Under the pieces are notes generated by a model. It was not told the origin of the DNA. It saw only the letters and a list, made by a program, of their open reading frames with translations, and ran no database searches. Positions 44,521 to 53,442 of a DNA stretch of 64,000 nucleotides are shown one piece after another. The stretch is taken from contig CAWGPY010000009.1 of assembly GCA_963824595.1 (NCBI GenBank), positions 1 through 64,000 on the forward strand, given 5' to 3'. Each line of letters opens with the position of its first letter. Position 1 is the first letter of the stretch. The translations under genes were made by a program, and so were the position numbers. The DNA is from Cybelea sp963824595 (GTDB lineage: Bacteria > Vulcanimicrobiota > Vulcanimicrobiia > Vulcanimicrobiales > Vulcanimicrobiaceae).

Positions 44521-47187
44521 ATGACCACGCCGCTTTTACGTTTTGTCCTGGCCGCCGCCGCGATCGTCCTGTTCGCGGCCGGAGCGGGCGGCACGGCGCG
44601 CAGCGACCAGCTCTCGGTGACGCGAGCCACGCTGCGAAACGGCATGCGCGTGATCGCGGTGCGCGACCCGCTGGCGCCCGTCGCGATGGCGATGCTCAAC
44701 TATCTGGCCGGGGCGAACGAACAGGACTTTGCGGGGCAGGCGCACGCGCTCGAGCACATGATGTTCCGGGGAAGCGCGACGCTCTCGCAGTCGCAGCTGG
44801 CCGACATCTCCGAGCTGATCGGCGGTTACAACGACGCCGACACGCAGGCGGAGATCACGCAATACTTCTTCATGGCGCCCTCGCAGTATCTAGACGTGAT
44901 GCTGCGGATGGAGGCGTCGCGCGCCAAGAATCTGACGCTGGCGCAATCGGAGTGGGAGATCGAGCGCGGCGCAATCAAGAACGAAGTCACTCAAGATTAC
45001 AGCGACCCGCTGCAGAACTTGTTCCGCAAGGTTGACCTCGCGATGTTCGCCGGCACGCCCTACGGGAACGACGGGCTCGGCACGCTGCGCTCGTTCGACA
45101 AACAGATCAACGCGCCGCAGCTGCGCGCCTTCTACAGCGCCTGGTACCATCCGAACAACGCGATCTACGTGATCGTGGGCGACGTTGACGGGCCCGCCGC
45201 GGTGAAGCTGGTGGACAAGTACTTCGGATCGCTGCCGGCGGCGCCGCTGCCGCCGCGCCGTGCGGTGCGCCTGACGCCGCTGCAGCCGCGCACGATTCGC
45301 GTGGACAGCGATCAGCCGTACACGGCGGTCGGCCTGGCGTACCGCTTCCCGGGTTATCGGAGCAAAGATTACGCGGCCGGGCAGATTCTCGAAGCGGTGC
45401 TCTCGAGCCAGCGCTCCGGCCTGTACGGTTTGGTCGCGTCGGGCAAGGCGTTCGAGGCGGGCTTTCAAGACTTCGACACGCACCCGATCGCGGGCTCGGC
45501 GGCGGCCGTGATGGTGGTGCCGGTCGCGACGAAGCCCGCGGACGCGCTCGCGATGCTGCAGGGCGTGCTCGACGGCTACCGGCGCAGCGGCGTCCCCGCC
45601 GCGCTGGTGGAGGCGGAGAAGAACCGCGCGATCGCGCAGGCCGAGTTCAAGGCCAACTCGATCGAGGACCTCGGATTTCAGTGGAGCCAGGCCGTCGCCG
45701 TGCAAGGCCTATCGTCGCCCGACGACATCCTGCGCGATCTGCGCGCGGTGACGCCCGCCGACGTCAATCGCGTGCTGCGCACGTACGTGGTGCGGTCGCA
45801 CGCGATCGTCGCGATCGCCGCGCCGAAGGGCGGCGGGACGGCGGCGAGCTCGGCGCCCGTCGCGTCGAGCGGCGAGCACAAGCCGACGATCCTGCATCAC
45901 GATCCGCTGCCCGAGTGGGCGCAGGCCGCCTTTGCGAACGTCAGCGTGCCGGCTTCGACGCTGAGCCCCGTGGACACGACGCTGCCCAACGGCATCCGGC
46001 TGATCGTGGTGCCGCAGCATGTGTCGCGGACGGTGGTCGTGAGCGGCTCGATCGATTCCGACGAAGCCATGCAGGCGCCGAAAGGCAAGGACGGCGTGGA
46101 CTCGGTTACGTCGAGCCTGCTGCCGTACGGCACGACGACGCACGACCGCTTGGCGTTGCGCACCGCGCTCGACGCGATCTCCGCCGAGGTCACGGCCGGC
46201 ACCAGCTTCTCGCTGACGGCCCTATCGAAAGACTTCGATCGCGGCGTCGCGCTGCTCGCCGACGAAGAGCTGCATCCCGCGTTTCCCGCGGAGGGCTTCG
46301 CGTCGGTGAAGGCGGAGGCGCTGGGCGGCGTGCGGGGCGAGATCGCGTCGCCGCAGCACCACGCCGACGTCGCGCTGAACAAGGCGCTGTATCCGGCCGG
46401 CGATCCCGAGCAGCGATTCGCGACGCCGGAGTCGGTGGGTTCCATCACGCTCGACGACGTGCGGTCGTACTACGCCTCGGTGTATCGCCCCGACATGACG
46501 ACCATCGTCGTGGTCGGTAACGTGGACCCGCAGACGGCGTCGGCGACGATCTCCAAGTATTTCGGCGGCTGGAAGGCCAGCGGACCGAAACCGGTGGTTG
46601 ACATGCCGCCGGTGCCCGACAATACCGCCGCGAGCGCGATCGTGCCCGACAAGCAGCGCATCCAGTCGAAGGTGCAGCTGGTGCAGGTGCTTTCGATCAC
46701 CCGAACCGATCCCGACTTCGCGGCGCTCTCGGTGGCCAACGAGTCGCTCGGCGCGGGCGGATCCTCGATTCTGTACCACGACGTGCGCGACGTGCACGGT
46801 CTGGTGTACGACGTAGGCTCGAGCGTAGACTTCGGCAAGACGCGGTCTACCTTCGGCGTCCACTTCGAGTCGGACCCCGGCAAGATCGAGCAGGCGCAGA
46901 CGCTGATCATGGCCGATCTCAACGCGCTCTCGACGACGGGGCTCGATTCCGGCGAGCTGGCGCGCGGGAAGGCGTCCATCGTGTCGCGCGTGCCGATGCG
47001 CGTCGCCAGCTTCAACGGCATCGCCCGCCAGCTGATCCACTACGCGGAGTTCGGGCTGGCGCTCGACCAGGCGACGATTGACGCGCGCAACGAGATCAAC
47101 ATCACGAACTCTCAAATCGTGACGGCGGTTCACAAGTGGGTGCGGACCAACGGATTCGTGCGGGTCATCCTCGGCCCGGCGCCGTAG
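44521..47187 (+). CDS. M16 (insulinase-like) zinc metallopeptidase, two-domain fusion
   Basis: 888 residues with a signal peptide (LLRFVLAAAAIVLFAAGAGG). The N-terminal half has the inverted zinc motif HALEH at residues 75-79 and the downstream Glu in EIERGAIKNE, so it should be catalytic. The C-terminal half repeats the M16 fold (VDTTLPNGIRLIVVPQHVSR, YASVYRPDMTTIVVVGNVDP) but has no HxxEH, as in the paired inactive subunit of PqqL or mitochondrial processing peptidases. It probably degrades peptides or clips proteins in the periplasm. A stable hairpin lies 18 bp past the stop. Confidence 0.9.
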   Translation: MTTPLLRFVLAAAAIVLFAAGAGGTARSDQLSVTRATLRNGMRVIAVRDPLAPVAMAMLNYLAGANEQDFAGQAHALEHMMFRGSATLSQSQLADISELIGGYNDADTQAEITQYFFMAPSQYLDVMLRMEASRAKNLTLAQSEWEIERGAIKNEVTQDYSDPLQNLFRKVDLAMFAGTPYGNDGLGTLRSFDKQINAPQLRAFYSAWYHPNNAIYVIVGDVDGPAAVKLVDKYFGSLPAAPLPPRRAVRLTPLQPRTIRVDSDQPYTAVGLAYRFPGYRSKDYAAGQILEAVLSSQRSGLYGLVASGKAFEAGFQDFDTHPIAGSAAAVMVVPVATKPADALAMLQGVLDGYRRSGVPAALVEAEKNRAIAQAEFKANSIEDLGFQWSQAVAVQGLSSPDDILRDLRAVTPADVNRVLRTYVVRSHAIVAIAAPKGGGTAASSAPVASSGEHKPTILHHDPLPEWAQAAFANVSVPASTLSPVDTTLPNGIRLIVVPQHVSRTVVVSGSIDSDEAMQAPKGKDGVDSVTSSLLPYGTTTHDRLALRTALDAISAEVTAGTSFSLTALSKDFDRGVALLADEELHPAFPAEGFASVKAEALGGVRGEIASPQHHADVALNKALYPAGDPEQRFATPESVGSITLDDVRSYYASVYRPDMTTIVVVGNVDPQTASATISKYFGGWKASGPKPVVDMPPVPDNTAASAIVPDKQRIQSKVQLVQVLSITRTDPDFAALSVANESLGAGGSSILYHDVRDVHGLVYDVGSSVDFGKTRSTFGVHFESDPGKIEQAQTLIMADLNALSTTGLDSGELARGKASIVSRVPMRVASFNGIARQLIHYAEFGLALDQATIDARNEINITNSQIVTAVHKWVRTNGFVRVILGPAP

Positions 47188-47204
47188 CGCCGGTTGAGTT
47201 TGGC

Positions 47205-47236
47205 TGCTCCCGGGCCCTGTGTATGGCCCGGGAGCA
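47205..47236 (+). other. Perfect 12-bp hairpin after the M16 peptidase gene
   Basis: TGCTCCCGGGCC and GGCCCGGGAGCA with an 8-nt loop. Its position 18 bp after the stop suggests an mRNA 3'-end stabiliser or a terminator, but it lacks a T-tract. Confidence 0.6.
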
Positions 47237-47418
47237 ACCGAGTCCACACAATCCATTCAACGCGCTGCCGCCGAAAAGTGTGACGCGGAGTCAGCCCGCG
47301 ACGGCGTGCTGGAATGGGCGCGGACGCCGGAGCAGAACGACTCGAACGTCGCGGCCGCCGTCTAAGGCCGGTCACAGTAAGCTGCCGTACCCTGGGCCTC
47401 AAGCGGAGGTAAGCGCAC

Positions 47419-48141
47419 TTGAAATCAACGCGGGGTTTCGTCGTGGTAGCGGCGATCGGATTGGTCGCGGCGGCGTGCGGACGTCAGGTGACGCCGAATC
47501 CTCCGGGCCTCGGCCCCGGCGGCGCGCCTCCCGGATACTTCACCGTATTTTTTGACACGAGCGGTCCCTTCAACTTCTCGCAGTATCAATATATGATCGT
47601 CTTCAACACCACGGGCAGCGGCGCGACGCCCTCGACCGATACCTTGCAAACCAACTGGGCCGGGTATTCCTATGCACTCATCGCGCTGGGCAACGGAGTC
47701 GCGACGTTTGCCGAGCCGGTCCGCTACGTGCGCAGCAATCAAAACCCGCACGTCCCGCCCTACCCCCAGCAGTTAGGCTCGACGCCGCAGCAGTTCAGCT
47801 ATAACTTGAATCAGAACGGTACCGGCTCGGAGTTTTCCATTCTGGTGCAGAAGCGGGTACTCTCCGCAACGCCGGAACCGTCGGGCACGCCGACGCCGGC
47901 GCCGTCAAACGCCTGGAAGTTCAATGCGTTCGTGACTGCGCCCAGCCAAGGCAACCTGGTGTTTGCCGACTCGATGGGCGCCGGCGGGCCGATCGATCCG
48001 CAGTGGAACTCGCCGACGCTCTGCATGACGGAGCCGTTCGACACGACGTTCTACGCGCTCGACCCCAATATCAGCGACCCCGCGGCCGAAATCGTCAGCA
48101 TCGAGATCGCGAACAATCCCGCCGCGCAGAAGGCCTGCTAA
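47419..48141 (+). CDS. Secreted lipoprotein of unknown function
   Basis: 240 residues from TTG 47419, after CGGAGGTAAG. Lipoprotein signal GFVVVAAIGLVAAAC. The mature part is aromatic and beta-rich (YFTVFFDTSGPFNFSQYQYM, GYSYALIALGNGVATFAEPV, FSYNLNQNGTGSEFSILVQK), with a Pro/Thr linker (EPSGTPTPAPS) and a C-terminal Cys pair (TLCMTEP; QKAC). No family recognised. Confidence 0.75.
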   Translation: MKSTRGFVVVAAIGLVAAACGRQVTPNPPGLGPGGAPPGYFTVFFDTSGPFNFSQYQYMIVFNTTGSGATPSTDTLQTNWAGYSYALIALGNGVATFAEPVRYVRSNQNPHVPPYPQQLGSTPQQFSYNLNQNGTGSEFSILVQKRVLSATPEPSGTPTPAPSNAWKFNAFVTAPSQGNLVFADSMGAGGPIDPQWNSPTLCMTEPFDTTFYALDPNISDPAAEIVSIEIANNPAAQKAC

Positions 48142-48284
48142 CGGCGGCGGATAGGACGACGCACGAAGGTCCCGTCTCGAGCGAAGGCACTCCGGCGCGA
48201 GTTGATGAATCAGGTACCTCCCCGGAGCCAATTAATGAAGTAAGCCGATTTCCCGTCTGCTCGAGAAGGAGTAACGAAAAGAAG

Positions 48285-49298
48285 ATGACTAGTTTAGTGA
48301 AGTACGCCGGTGCCGTCGTTGCACTCGCGATCTGCTCGGCGTGCGGCAGCGGCTCGACGGTCGCGCCATCGAGCGCTGCGTTCAGCAGTACGTATGCCGG
48401 CAGGACGCTGGTCGTAAACGGAAGGCCGGTAACGGCGGCCCGCCTGAATCCGATGCCCCGTTACGCGACGATCGTTCCCGACCATCACGCGAAGAAGAAG
48501 TTCGAGTACGTCTTCAGCTACTACGAAACGTACGCCAGCATTTTCGACTATCCAAAGGGCGTTGCGCAGATCGGCGAGATCGACGGCGACGGCGGCCAAG
48601 GGTGCACGAACGTCCTCTACGGCTACGGGAAGAAGACATTCTGGAACGTCGGGGGCCCCACCCAGATCACGGAGTACAAGGTCCCGAAAACGCCGATCAA
48701 GACGCTGACGACTTCCTACGTTTTCCCATCCAGCTGCGCCATGAACGCCACCGGCGATCTTGCAGTCGGGATCCTGTATGGGACGTCGTCGGGTCGAAGC
48801 GGCGGCCAAGTCGTGATCTTCAAGAACGGGAGCGGCTCGGGCACCGTGTATACCACGCCGCTGGACGAAGAGTTCTTCGATGGCTACGACAATCAGGGCA
48901 ATCTCTTTGCCGACGGCTTTACCGGCGACCGCTACGGCTTTGCACTGGTCGAGCTTCCGAAGGGCAGCAGTAAGTTCCAAACGATCACGACGAGCAACAG
49001 CGTCAACTTCCCCGGTTCCGTACAGTGGGACGGCACCTATCTGACCGTCTTCGATCAGGACACGGCCCAGTTCTATCAGTACACGGTCAGCGGAACGAAG
49101 GCGACGTTGAAAAACACCATACAGCTTTCGGGTTCCAGCGACTGCGCACAGACGTGGATCGTCAAAGGCCTCGTCTATTGCGGGGATGCGGGTAACGACA
49201 ACGGCGAGGTTTTCAAGTACCCGGCCGGCGGTTCGCCGATTGCGGTCTTTACGGGCAACTTCGACCTGCCGCTCGGCGTAGTGGCAGCACGGAGATAG
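48285..49298 (+). CDS. Six-bladed-propeller-like lipoprotein
   Basis: 337 residues from ATG 48285, preceded by AGAAGGAG, with signal AGAVVALAICSAC. Family blocks: YVFSYYETYASIFDYPKG, GDGGQGCTNVLYGYGKKTFW, SSCAMNATGDLAVGILYGTS, FDGYDNQGNLFADGFTGDRY, VQWDGTYLTVFDQDTAQFYQ and VFKYPAGGSPIAVF. The DP of SVDPxTG is NA here. An upstream part of the same open frame, from 48003, is not part of the gene. The next propeller gene begins 22 bp downstream, so they form a two-gene operon. Confidence 0.88.
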   Translation: MTSLVKYAGAVVALAICSACGSGSTVAPSSAAFSSTYAGRTLVVNGRPVTAARLNPMPRYATIVPDHHAKKKFEYVFSYYETYASIFDYPKGVAQIGEIDGDGGQGCTNVLYGYGKKTFWNVGGPTQITEYKVPKTPIKTLTTSYVFPSSCAMNATGDLAVGILYGTSSGRSGGQVVIFKNGSGSGTVYTTPLDEEFFDGYDNQGNLFADGFTGDRYGFALVELPKGSSKFQTITTSNSVNFPGSVQWDGTYLTVFDQDTAQFYQYTVSGTKATLKNTIQLSGSSDCAQTWIVKGLVYCGDAGNDNGEVFKYPAGGSPIAVFTGNFDLPLGVVAARR

Positions 49299-49320
49299 TC
49301 TCTTGAAAGGAGCATTACGG

Positions 49321-50310
49321 ATGCAACGTTTCGTCATTGGATTCTCATTGCTCTCCGTCGCGATGCTGCTGTCGGCCGGATGCTCCGGCCAGAGTGGCGG
49401 CCCGGCGGTGATCGGCGCTCCGGCCAGCCAAGGGGGTGCGCTGATTCGAAGCGGCTATTCGCCGCCCCGGAACGGCGCGTCACGGGCCGGCGCCGGCTGG
49501 ATGTCACCCGAGGCGAAAAAGGCCAAGAATCTTCTCTACGTTGCCGATCAGTCTGCCGGCGCGATCGAGATCTACAAGCAAAAGGGGAGCAACCAGCAAC
49601 CGATCGGGGAAATCACGCAGGGCGTCTCCGGCGCCGACGGCATCTTCGTCGATCCCCATGGGAAACTCTATGTTTGCAACTTCGGCAACGCGACGGTCAC
49701 GGTTTATCCGCGCGGGAAGACGGCGCCGTCGGAGACACTGACGGGCGCGGGCTCGCCGATCGACGTCGTGGTCGCGCCCAACGGCACCGTCTACGTCGCA
49801 AACTTCAACAGCGGCACCAACGGCACGGTGCTCGAGTATCTGAAGGGCCATACGACGGCGTCGAAGACGATCGTTACGCTTGGGTCGGGTTCGTTCCCCG
49901 AAGGGCTCGCCCTCGACTCCGCAAACAATCTCTACGTCGCCTACAACTCGAGCGACGGCGAAGTGCTCGAGTTCGGGCCCGGTTCGCCGGGCGGCAAGAA
50001 TCTCGGCATCCACGTCGGCTACGTCGGCGGACTGACGATCGACCATAGCGACGACCTGCTGCTGGACGACCAGAACCTTCCCGGCGTCGACGTCTTCCCT
50101 CCGGGCAGCAGCACCCCGTCCGAGCAAATAAAGGGGTTTACGCTTGCATTCGACGTCGCGCTCAACCACAAGAACACGGAGTTGTGGGTGACGGCTCCTT
50201 TCACGCCCGCGGTCTACGAGGTTTCCTATCCCGCAGGGACCATCGTCGACACGATCTCGTCGCTCCAATCAGCCTTCGGCGTTGCGACGAGCCCGGACGG
50301 GTCGCGATAG
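49321..50310 (+). CDS. NHL/propeller lipoprotein
   Basis: 329 residues from ATG 49321 (AAAGGAG upstream), signal IGFSLLSVAMLLSAGC. The N-terminal module WMSPEAKKAKNLLYVADQSA is shared with the paralogues at 61082 and 62140. The body is closer to classic NHL blades (GADGIFVDPHGKLYVCNFGN, PIDVVVAPNGTVYVANFNSG, FPEGLALDSANNLYVAYNSS, GGLTIDHSDDLLLDDQN) and lacks the CGYDDKG block. It is therefore an intermediate between the two subfamilies. The gene ends before a terminator at 50395. Confidence 0.87.
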   Translation: MQRFVIGFSLLSVAMLLSAGCSGQSGGPAVIGAPASQGGALIRSGYSPPRNGASRAGAGWMSPEAKKAKNLLYVADQSAGAIEIYKQKGSNQQPIGEITQGVSGADGIFVDPHGKLYVCNFGNATVTVYPRGKTAPSETLTGAGSPIDVVVAPNGTVYVANFNSGTNGTVLEYLKGHTTASKTIVTLGSGSFPEGLALDSANNLYVAYNSSDGEVLEFGPGSPGGKNLGIHVGYVGGLTIDHSDDLLLDDQNLPGVDVFPPGSSTPSEQIKGFTLAFDVALNHKNTELWVTAPFTPAVYEVSYPAGTIVDTISSLQSAFGVATSPDGSR

Positions 50311-50394
50311 AAGGAAATAACAGCGAGGTTTCAGGCGAGGATGATCCATAGCAACTCCGACGACGTGCAATCTGAAAACGATTGACGTGTAAGA

Positions 50395-50428
50395 AGGGCC
50401 GGGCGGATGCCCGACCCTCCTTTTTTTT
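50395..50428 (+). terminator. Intrinsic terminator after the two-gene lipoprotein operon
   Basis: Stem AGGGCCGGGC / GCCCGACCCT (one mismatch) with a GGAT loop, then CC and eight T. It closes the operon of the lipoproteins at 48285 and 49321. Confidence 0.85.
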
Positions 50429-50454
50429 GGGTAGTTGGTTTGGAGTATCGAGCG

Positions 50455-50982
50455 CTAATTTTTAGGAGTTAAAGCGATCCCGAGCTTAAAGGTGTAGGTG
50501 GTGCCGGTGCATTCGCTTGGCGAGAACCCAATGCAGTAGTAGTCGGTGAATTTGACCATGCCATCCTGCTTGGGGCCCTTACCCTTATAGATGATGTACT
50601 GGGAGGTCGGATTACCGGGATCCGGATAGAAGTACGTCTTGAATTTTTTGTCGGGCTTGCCTTTCTTGCTCTTGTTCTTGACGATGTAGGCATTGTTGTA
50701 GAGTTCGTAACCGCTGCCGGCCGACGTCGTCACGTAGGGTCCCGGGTTGCCCGGAGTGACGTAAAAGCAGAAGGCGTACACGCTGTAGTTGCATCCGATG
50801 GTCATGGGCTTGACGCCCGCCGCCAGGCGGGTCACCAGGCCGTGGCCGTGGGACCGATTCATCGCCGAGGCTTGCCCGCCCGATGACGGTATGGCCGACG
50901 ACGAGCCGGGGTCGCTGGAACACGCTGAGAGTGCTAGGCCGAAGGCGAGAGCGGCGCCGGCACAGAGAAGGCGTAAACGCAC
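50455..50982 (-). CDS. Secreted lipoprotein of unknown function
   Basis: 175 residues from GTG 50982, which follows GGAAGGAG on this strand and gives the signal LCAGAALAFGLALSAC. The mature part starts Ser-rich (SSDPGSSSAIPSSGGQASAM) and continues with IGCNYSVYAFCFYVTPGNPG, YELYNNAYIVKNKSKKGKPD and YYCIGFSPSECTGTTYTFKL. Four Cys may pair. Not recognised; the Tyr/Asn-rich beta strands suggest an immunoglobulin-like secreted domain. Confidence 0.7.
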   Translation of the reverse strand: MRLRLLCAGAALAFGLALSACSSDPGSSSAIPSSGGQASAMNRSHGHGLVTRLAAGVKPMTIGCNYSVYAFCFYVTPGNPGPYVTTSAGSGYELYNNAYIVKNKSKKGKPDKKFKTYFYPDPGNPTSQYIIYKGKGPKQDGMVKFTDYYCIGFSPSECTGTTYTFKLGIALTPKN

Positions 50983-51117
50983 GTTGTGGGCTCCTTCCTT
51001 AGCTAGTTCTGACAGACCGCCAAATAGCGGTAGGGTGAGAAGAATGCGAACCCACGCTTCCCTTTCCTTCAAGCCGACCGCCAAGGGCCTCGAATCGTAC
51101 CCGGGCGAGGCCGCCCC

Positions 51118-52095
51118 TCAGGGCTTATCCGCGCACGCGTGATACTCGTTCGAGTACATGGGCTGGAGGCTGTAGCCGGTGCCGCCCACGGACATCTTCC
51201 ACTGAAAGGTCTCGCACAGGTCGGCCACTTCTTCGAAGAACGTGAAGTTGAACCAGGCGAAAGCCGGCCCCGGGTCGGTGATGGACTCGAACGTCTCGTG
51301 GGCCAGCGTTGACGCCGTCGAGTTCGTCAGCGCGCTCGCGCCCGACGACGCCCGCGACGCGCAGAAGCTGATGTCCTGATACGGCTCGATCGAAACGATG
51401 ACGTTCTTCGGCACGTCGTCGAACGCGACGCTCTCGTGGTAGGCGCAGAAGTCGAACGAGCGCGGGCGGTCCGGCGAATAGCAGTCGCGCGAGCGGTCGA
51501 AGCACGTGTCCGTCCCCTTGGGCAAGAAGATGTGATACATCACCGCGTAGCCGGCCGCTCCGCCGTTCTTGACGATCGCCGCGTGGAGGATGGTCAGCAA
51601 ATCGTTGGCGTAGAGCAGGTTGGTGTAGGTGTGGTACTTGATGTTAAACGCGCCACCGAACGCGTAGCCGCCGGACGGCGTTTTCGTGTACTGCGTCAGC
51701 AGTGAAGCGAAGCGGCTTCCCGTCAGGTTCTTTTGGAACGATTCGACATCGCCCCAGCAGCTCTCGGCGCCCTTCTTGCAGTTCACGTAAATGTTGAACG
51801 CGGCCGCCTTCTTCATGATCGGACCGTGCTTGCGCACCAAGTCGGCCGGGTATTTGATCTTGTGGTCGCCGTTGATGCGGCTCTGCGGCGGCTGCGTGCG
51901 CAGCGGCATGAAATGGTAGGAGAGGATGCGCGCCGAGCGGGCCGCATCGGCATCGGCCTGCGTGACGGTCAGCTCGCCCGACGCCTGCGGCAGCGTGTCG
52001 GCCGTTGGTGGGGCGAACGCCGCGCGCTGCGCCGAGCAGGCGGCGAGCGACGCCGATGCGGCGAGGACGGCGAGAACGCGGAGAGCCGGTTTCAT
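51118..52095 (-). CDS. Secreted lipoprotein, putative metallopeptidase-like fold
   Basis: 325 residues from ATG 52095, signal LRVLAVLAASASLAAC. The segment NSTASTLAHETFESITDPGP resembles HExxE/H-type motifs of extracellular proteins acting on peptides: THE is replaced by AHETFE, followed by the acidic SITDPGPAFAWFN. Several Cys are present (FNIYVNCKKGAESCWGD; DTCFDRSRDCYSP; ISFCAS; ADLCETF; EYHACAD). The enzymatic idea is tentative. Its start overlaps the MFS transporter stop by 4 bp (ATGA), implying translational coupling. The frame continues open for 1.2 kb upstream, but that part is only the shadow of the transporter. Confidence 0.7.
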   Translation of the reverse strand: MKPALRVLAVLAASASLAACSAQRAAFAPPTADTLPQASGELTVTQADADAARSARILSYHFMPLRTQPPQSRINGDHKIKYPADLVRKHGPIMKKAAAFNIYVNCKKGAESCWGDVESFQKNLTGSRFASLLTQYTKTPSGGYAFGGAFNIKYHTYTNLLYANDLLTILHAAIVKNGGAAGYAVMYHIFLPKGTDTCFDRSRDCYSPDRPRSFDFCAYHESVAFDDVPKNVIVSIEPYQDISFCASRASSGASALTNSTASTLAHETFESITDPGPAFAWFNFTFFEEVADLCETFQWKMSVGGTGYSLQPMYSNEYHACADKP

Positions 52096-53342
52096 GGAAC
52101 CTCCTGGACTGCGGTGAGCCGCACGAAGCGATTCTCGTTGCGAACGAGGTAGCCGATGGCCGCCAGCGCCACGACTCCCGCGAGGACGAAGGCGACGACG
52201 ATCGCCATCGCGCCGCCGTAGTTGGCCGCGCCGGCGGCGAGCGGCGGCAGCTTCTTCGCGAGGACCGCCTCGATTTGGACGATGCCGGCGGCGAGTAAGT
52301 TGCCGAGCTGGTAGGTGAAGCCCGGGAACGTGCCGCGCACCTCGGCGGGAGAGACCTCGTTGAGATGCGCGGGAATCACGCCCCATACGCCCTGCACGAA
52401 GAACTGCATGACGAAGGCGCCGGTCGCGAGGAGCCCGGCGGTGGGGCTGAGCGCCCACAGCGGGATCGTGCACAGCGCCAGCGCGGCGCTGATCATGACG
52501 CACGTGCGCCGACCGATGCGCTGCGAGAGCGTTCCGAACACCACGCTGCCGCCGATGGCGCCGATCGCCGCGAGGCTGGAGAGCAGCGACGTGGTTGCGG
52601 TCGAGAAGCCGCGCTGCTTCTGCAGGAACGTCGCGTAGAGATCTTGCGTGCCGTGCGACATGGCGTTGAGCGTCGCCATGAATGCGATCGCGTAGAGGAA
52701 GAGCGGCCAGTGCGCCGCGACCGATCGCAGCAGGAAGGCCGGCGGCGCGGAGATGCGCTCGGCGCGGCCCTCGAGCCACGCCGGCGATTCCGGCACGCTG
52801 GAGCGGATGAAGAAGATGAGCAGCGCCGGCAGCGCGCCGATGACGAACAGTCCGCGCCAGCCCCACGGCGTGAACGTGAAGACGGCGTAGTAGGCGCCCG
52901 TCGCCAGCAGATAGCCGGTCATGTAGCCGCTCTGCAGCAGGCCGCTGAAAAAACCGCGGCGATTGGGCGGCAGCACTTCCATCGTCAGCGCCGCGCCGAG
53001 ACCCCACTCGCCGCCCATCGCAACGCCGAAGAGCGCGCGCAGCACGAGAAAGATGGTGAAGTTCGGCGAGAACGCCGTGAGCAGCTCGATCAGCGAGAAC
53101 AGCGCGATGTCGATCATCAGCGGCGTGCGCCGCCCGTAGCGGTCGGCGAGCCACCCGAAGAGCAGCGCGCCGATCGGCCGGCACGCGAGCGTCAGCGTGA
53201 TCGCGAGCGTCACGTCGGCCACGGTGCGGTCGAACGTCGTCGCGATCCGCGTGATGACGAACGTTAAAAGGAGAAAATCGAACGCGTCGAGCGTCCACCC
53301 CAGGAAGGTGGCGACGAAGGTCCGGCGCGCCGCGGAAGACAC
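52092..53342 (-). CDS. MFS transporter, metabolite:proton symporter type
   Basis: 416 residues with 12 predicted membrane helices, from GTG 53342. Loop 2-3 motif GWLADRYGRRTPL and the second-half counterpart GTLSQRIGRRTCV identify the major facilitator superfamily; FLGWTLDAFDFLLLTFVITR with an Asp-x-x-Asp in helix 1 is typical of sialate, aromatic-acid or other carboxylate:proton symporters. Substrate unknown. It is co-translated with the downstream lipoprotein gene. A double copy of the dispersed repeat lies upstream. Confidence 0.9.
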   Translation of the reverse strand: MSSAARRTFVATFLGWTLDAFDFLLLTFVITRIATTFDRTVADVTLAITLTLACRPIGALLFGWLADRYGRRTPLMIDIALFSLIELLTAFSPNFTIFLVLRALFGVAMGGEWGLGAALTMEVLPPNRRGFFSGLLQSGYMTGYLLATGAYYAVFTFTPWGWRGLFVIGALPALLIFFIRSSVPESPAWLEGRAERISAPPAFLLRSVAAHWPLFLYAIAFMATLNAMSHGTQDLYATFLQKQRGFSTATTSLLSSLAAIGAIGGSVVFGTLSQRIGRRTCVMISAALALCTIPLWALSPTAGLLATGAFVMQFFVQGVWGVIPAHLNEVSPAEVRGTFPGFTYQLGNLLAAGIVQIEAVLAKKLPPLAAGAANYGGAMAIVVAFVLAGVVALAAIGYLVRNENRFVRLTAVQEVP

Positions 53343-53349
53343 GCGGTGG

Positions 53350-53430
53350 TCCTTCGACTACGGCCCTACGGGCCTCCGCTCAGGATGACAAGGCCTACGG
53401 CGCTACGCGCCGCGCTCAGGGTGACAAGAG
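53350..53430 (+). repeat. Dispersed palindromic repeat, two units in tandem
   Basis: Unit 1 reads CCTTCGACTACGGCCCTACG, GGCCTCCGCTCAGGATGACA (53351-53391). Unit 2 reads CCTACGGCGCTACGCGCC, GCGCTCAGGGTGACAAG (53394-53428) and lacks the CCTTCGAC start. The palindromic centres differ between units while the flanks are conserved. Confidence 0.8.
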
Positions 53431-53442
53431 GGGGGCGGCGAG

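Noticed and set aside
52096..53298. Long in-frame N-terminal extension of the Cys-rich lipoprotein (total 726 codons)
   Set aside because: The extension is an Arg/Ala-rich shadow of the MFS transporter; the lipobox signal at 52095 and the ATGA overlap fix the start.
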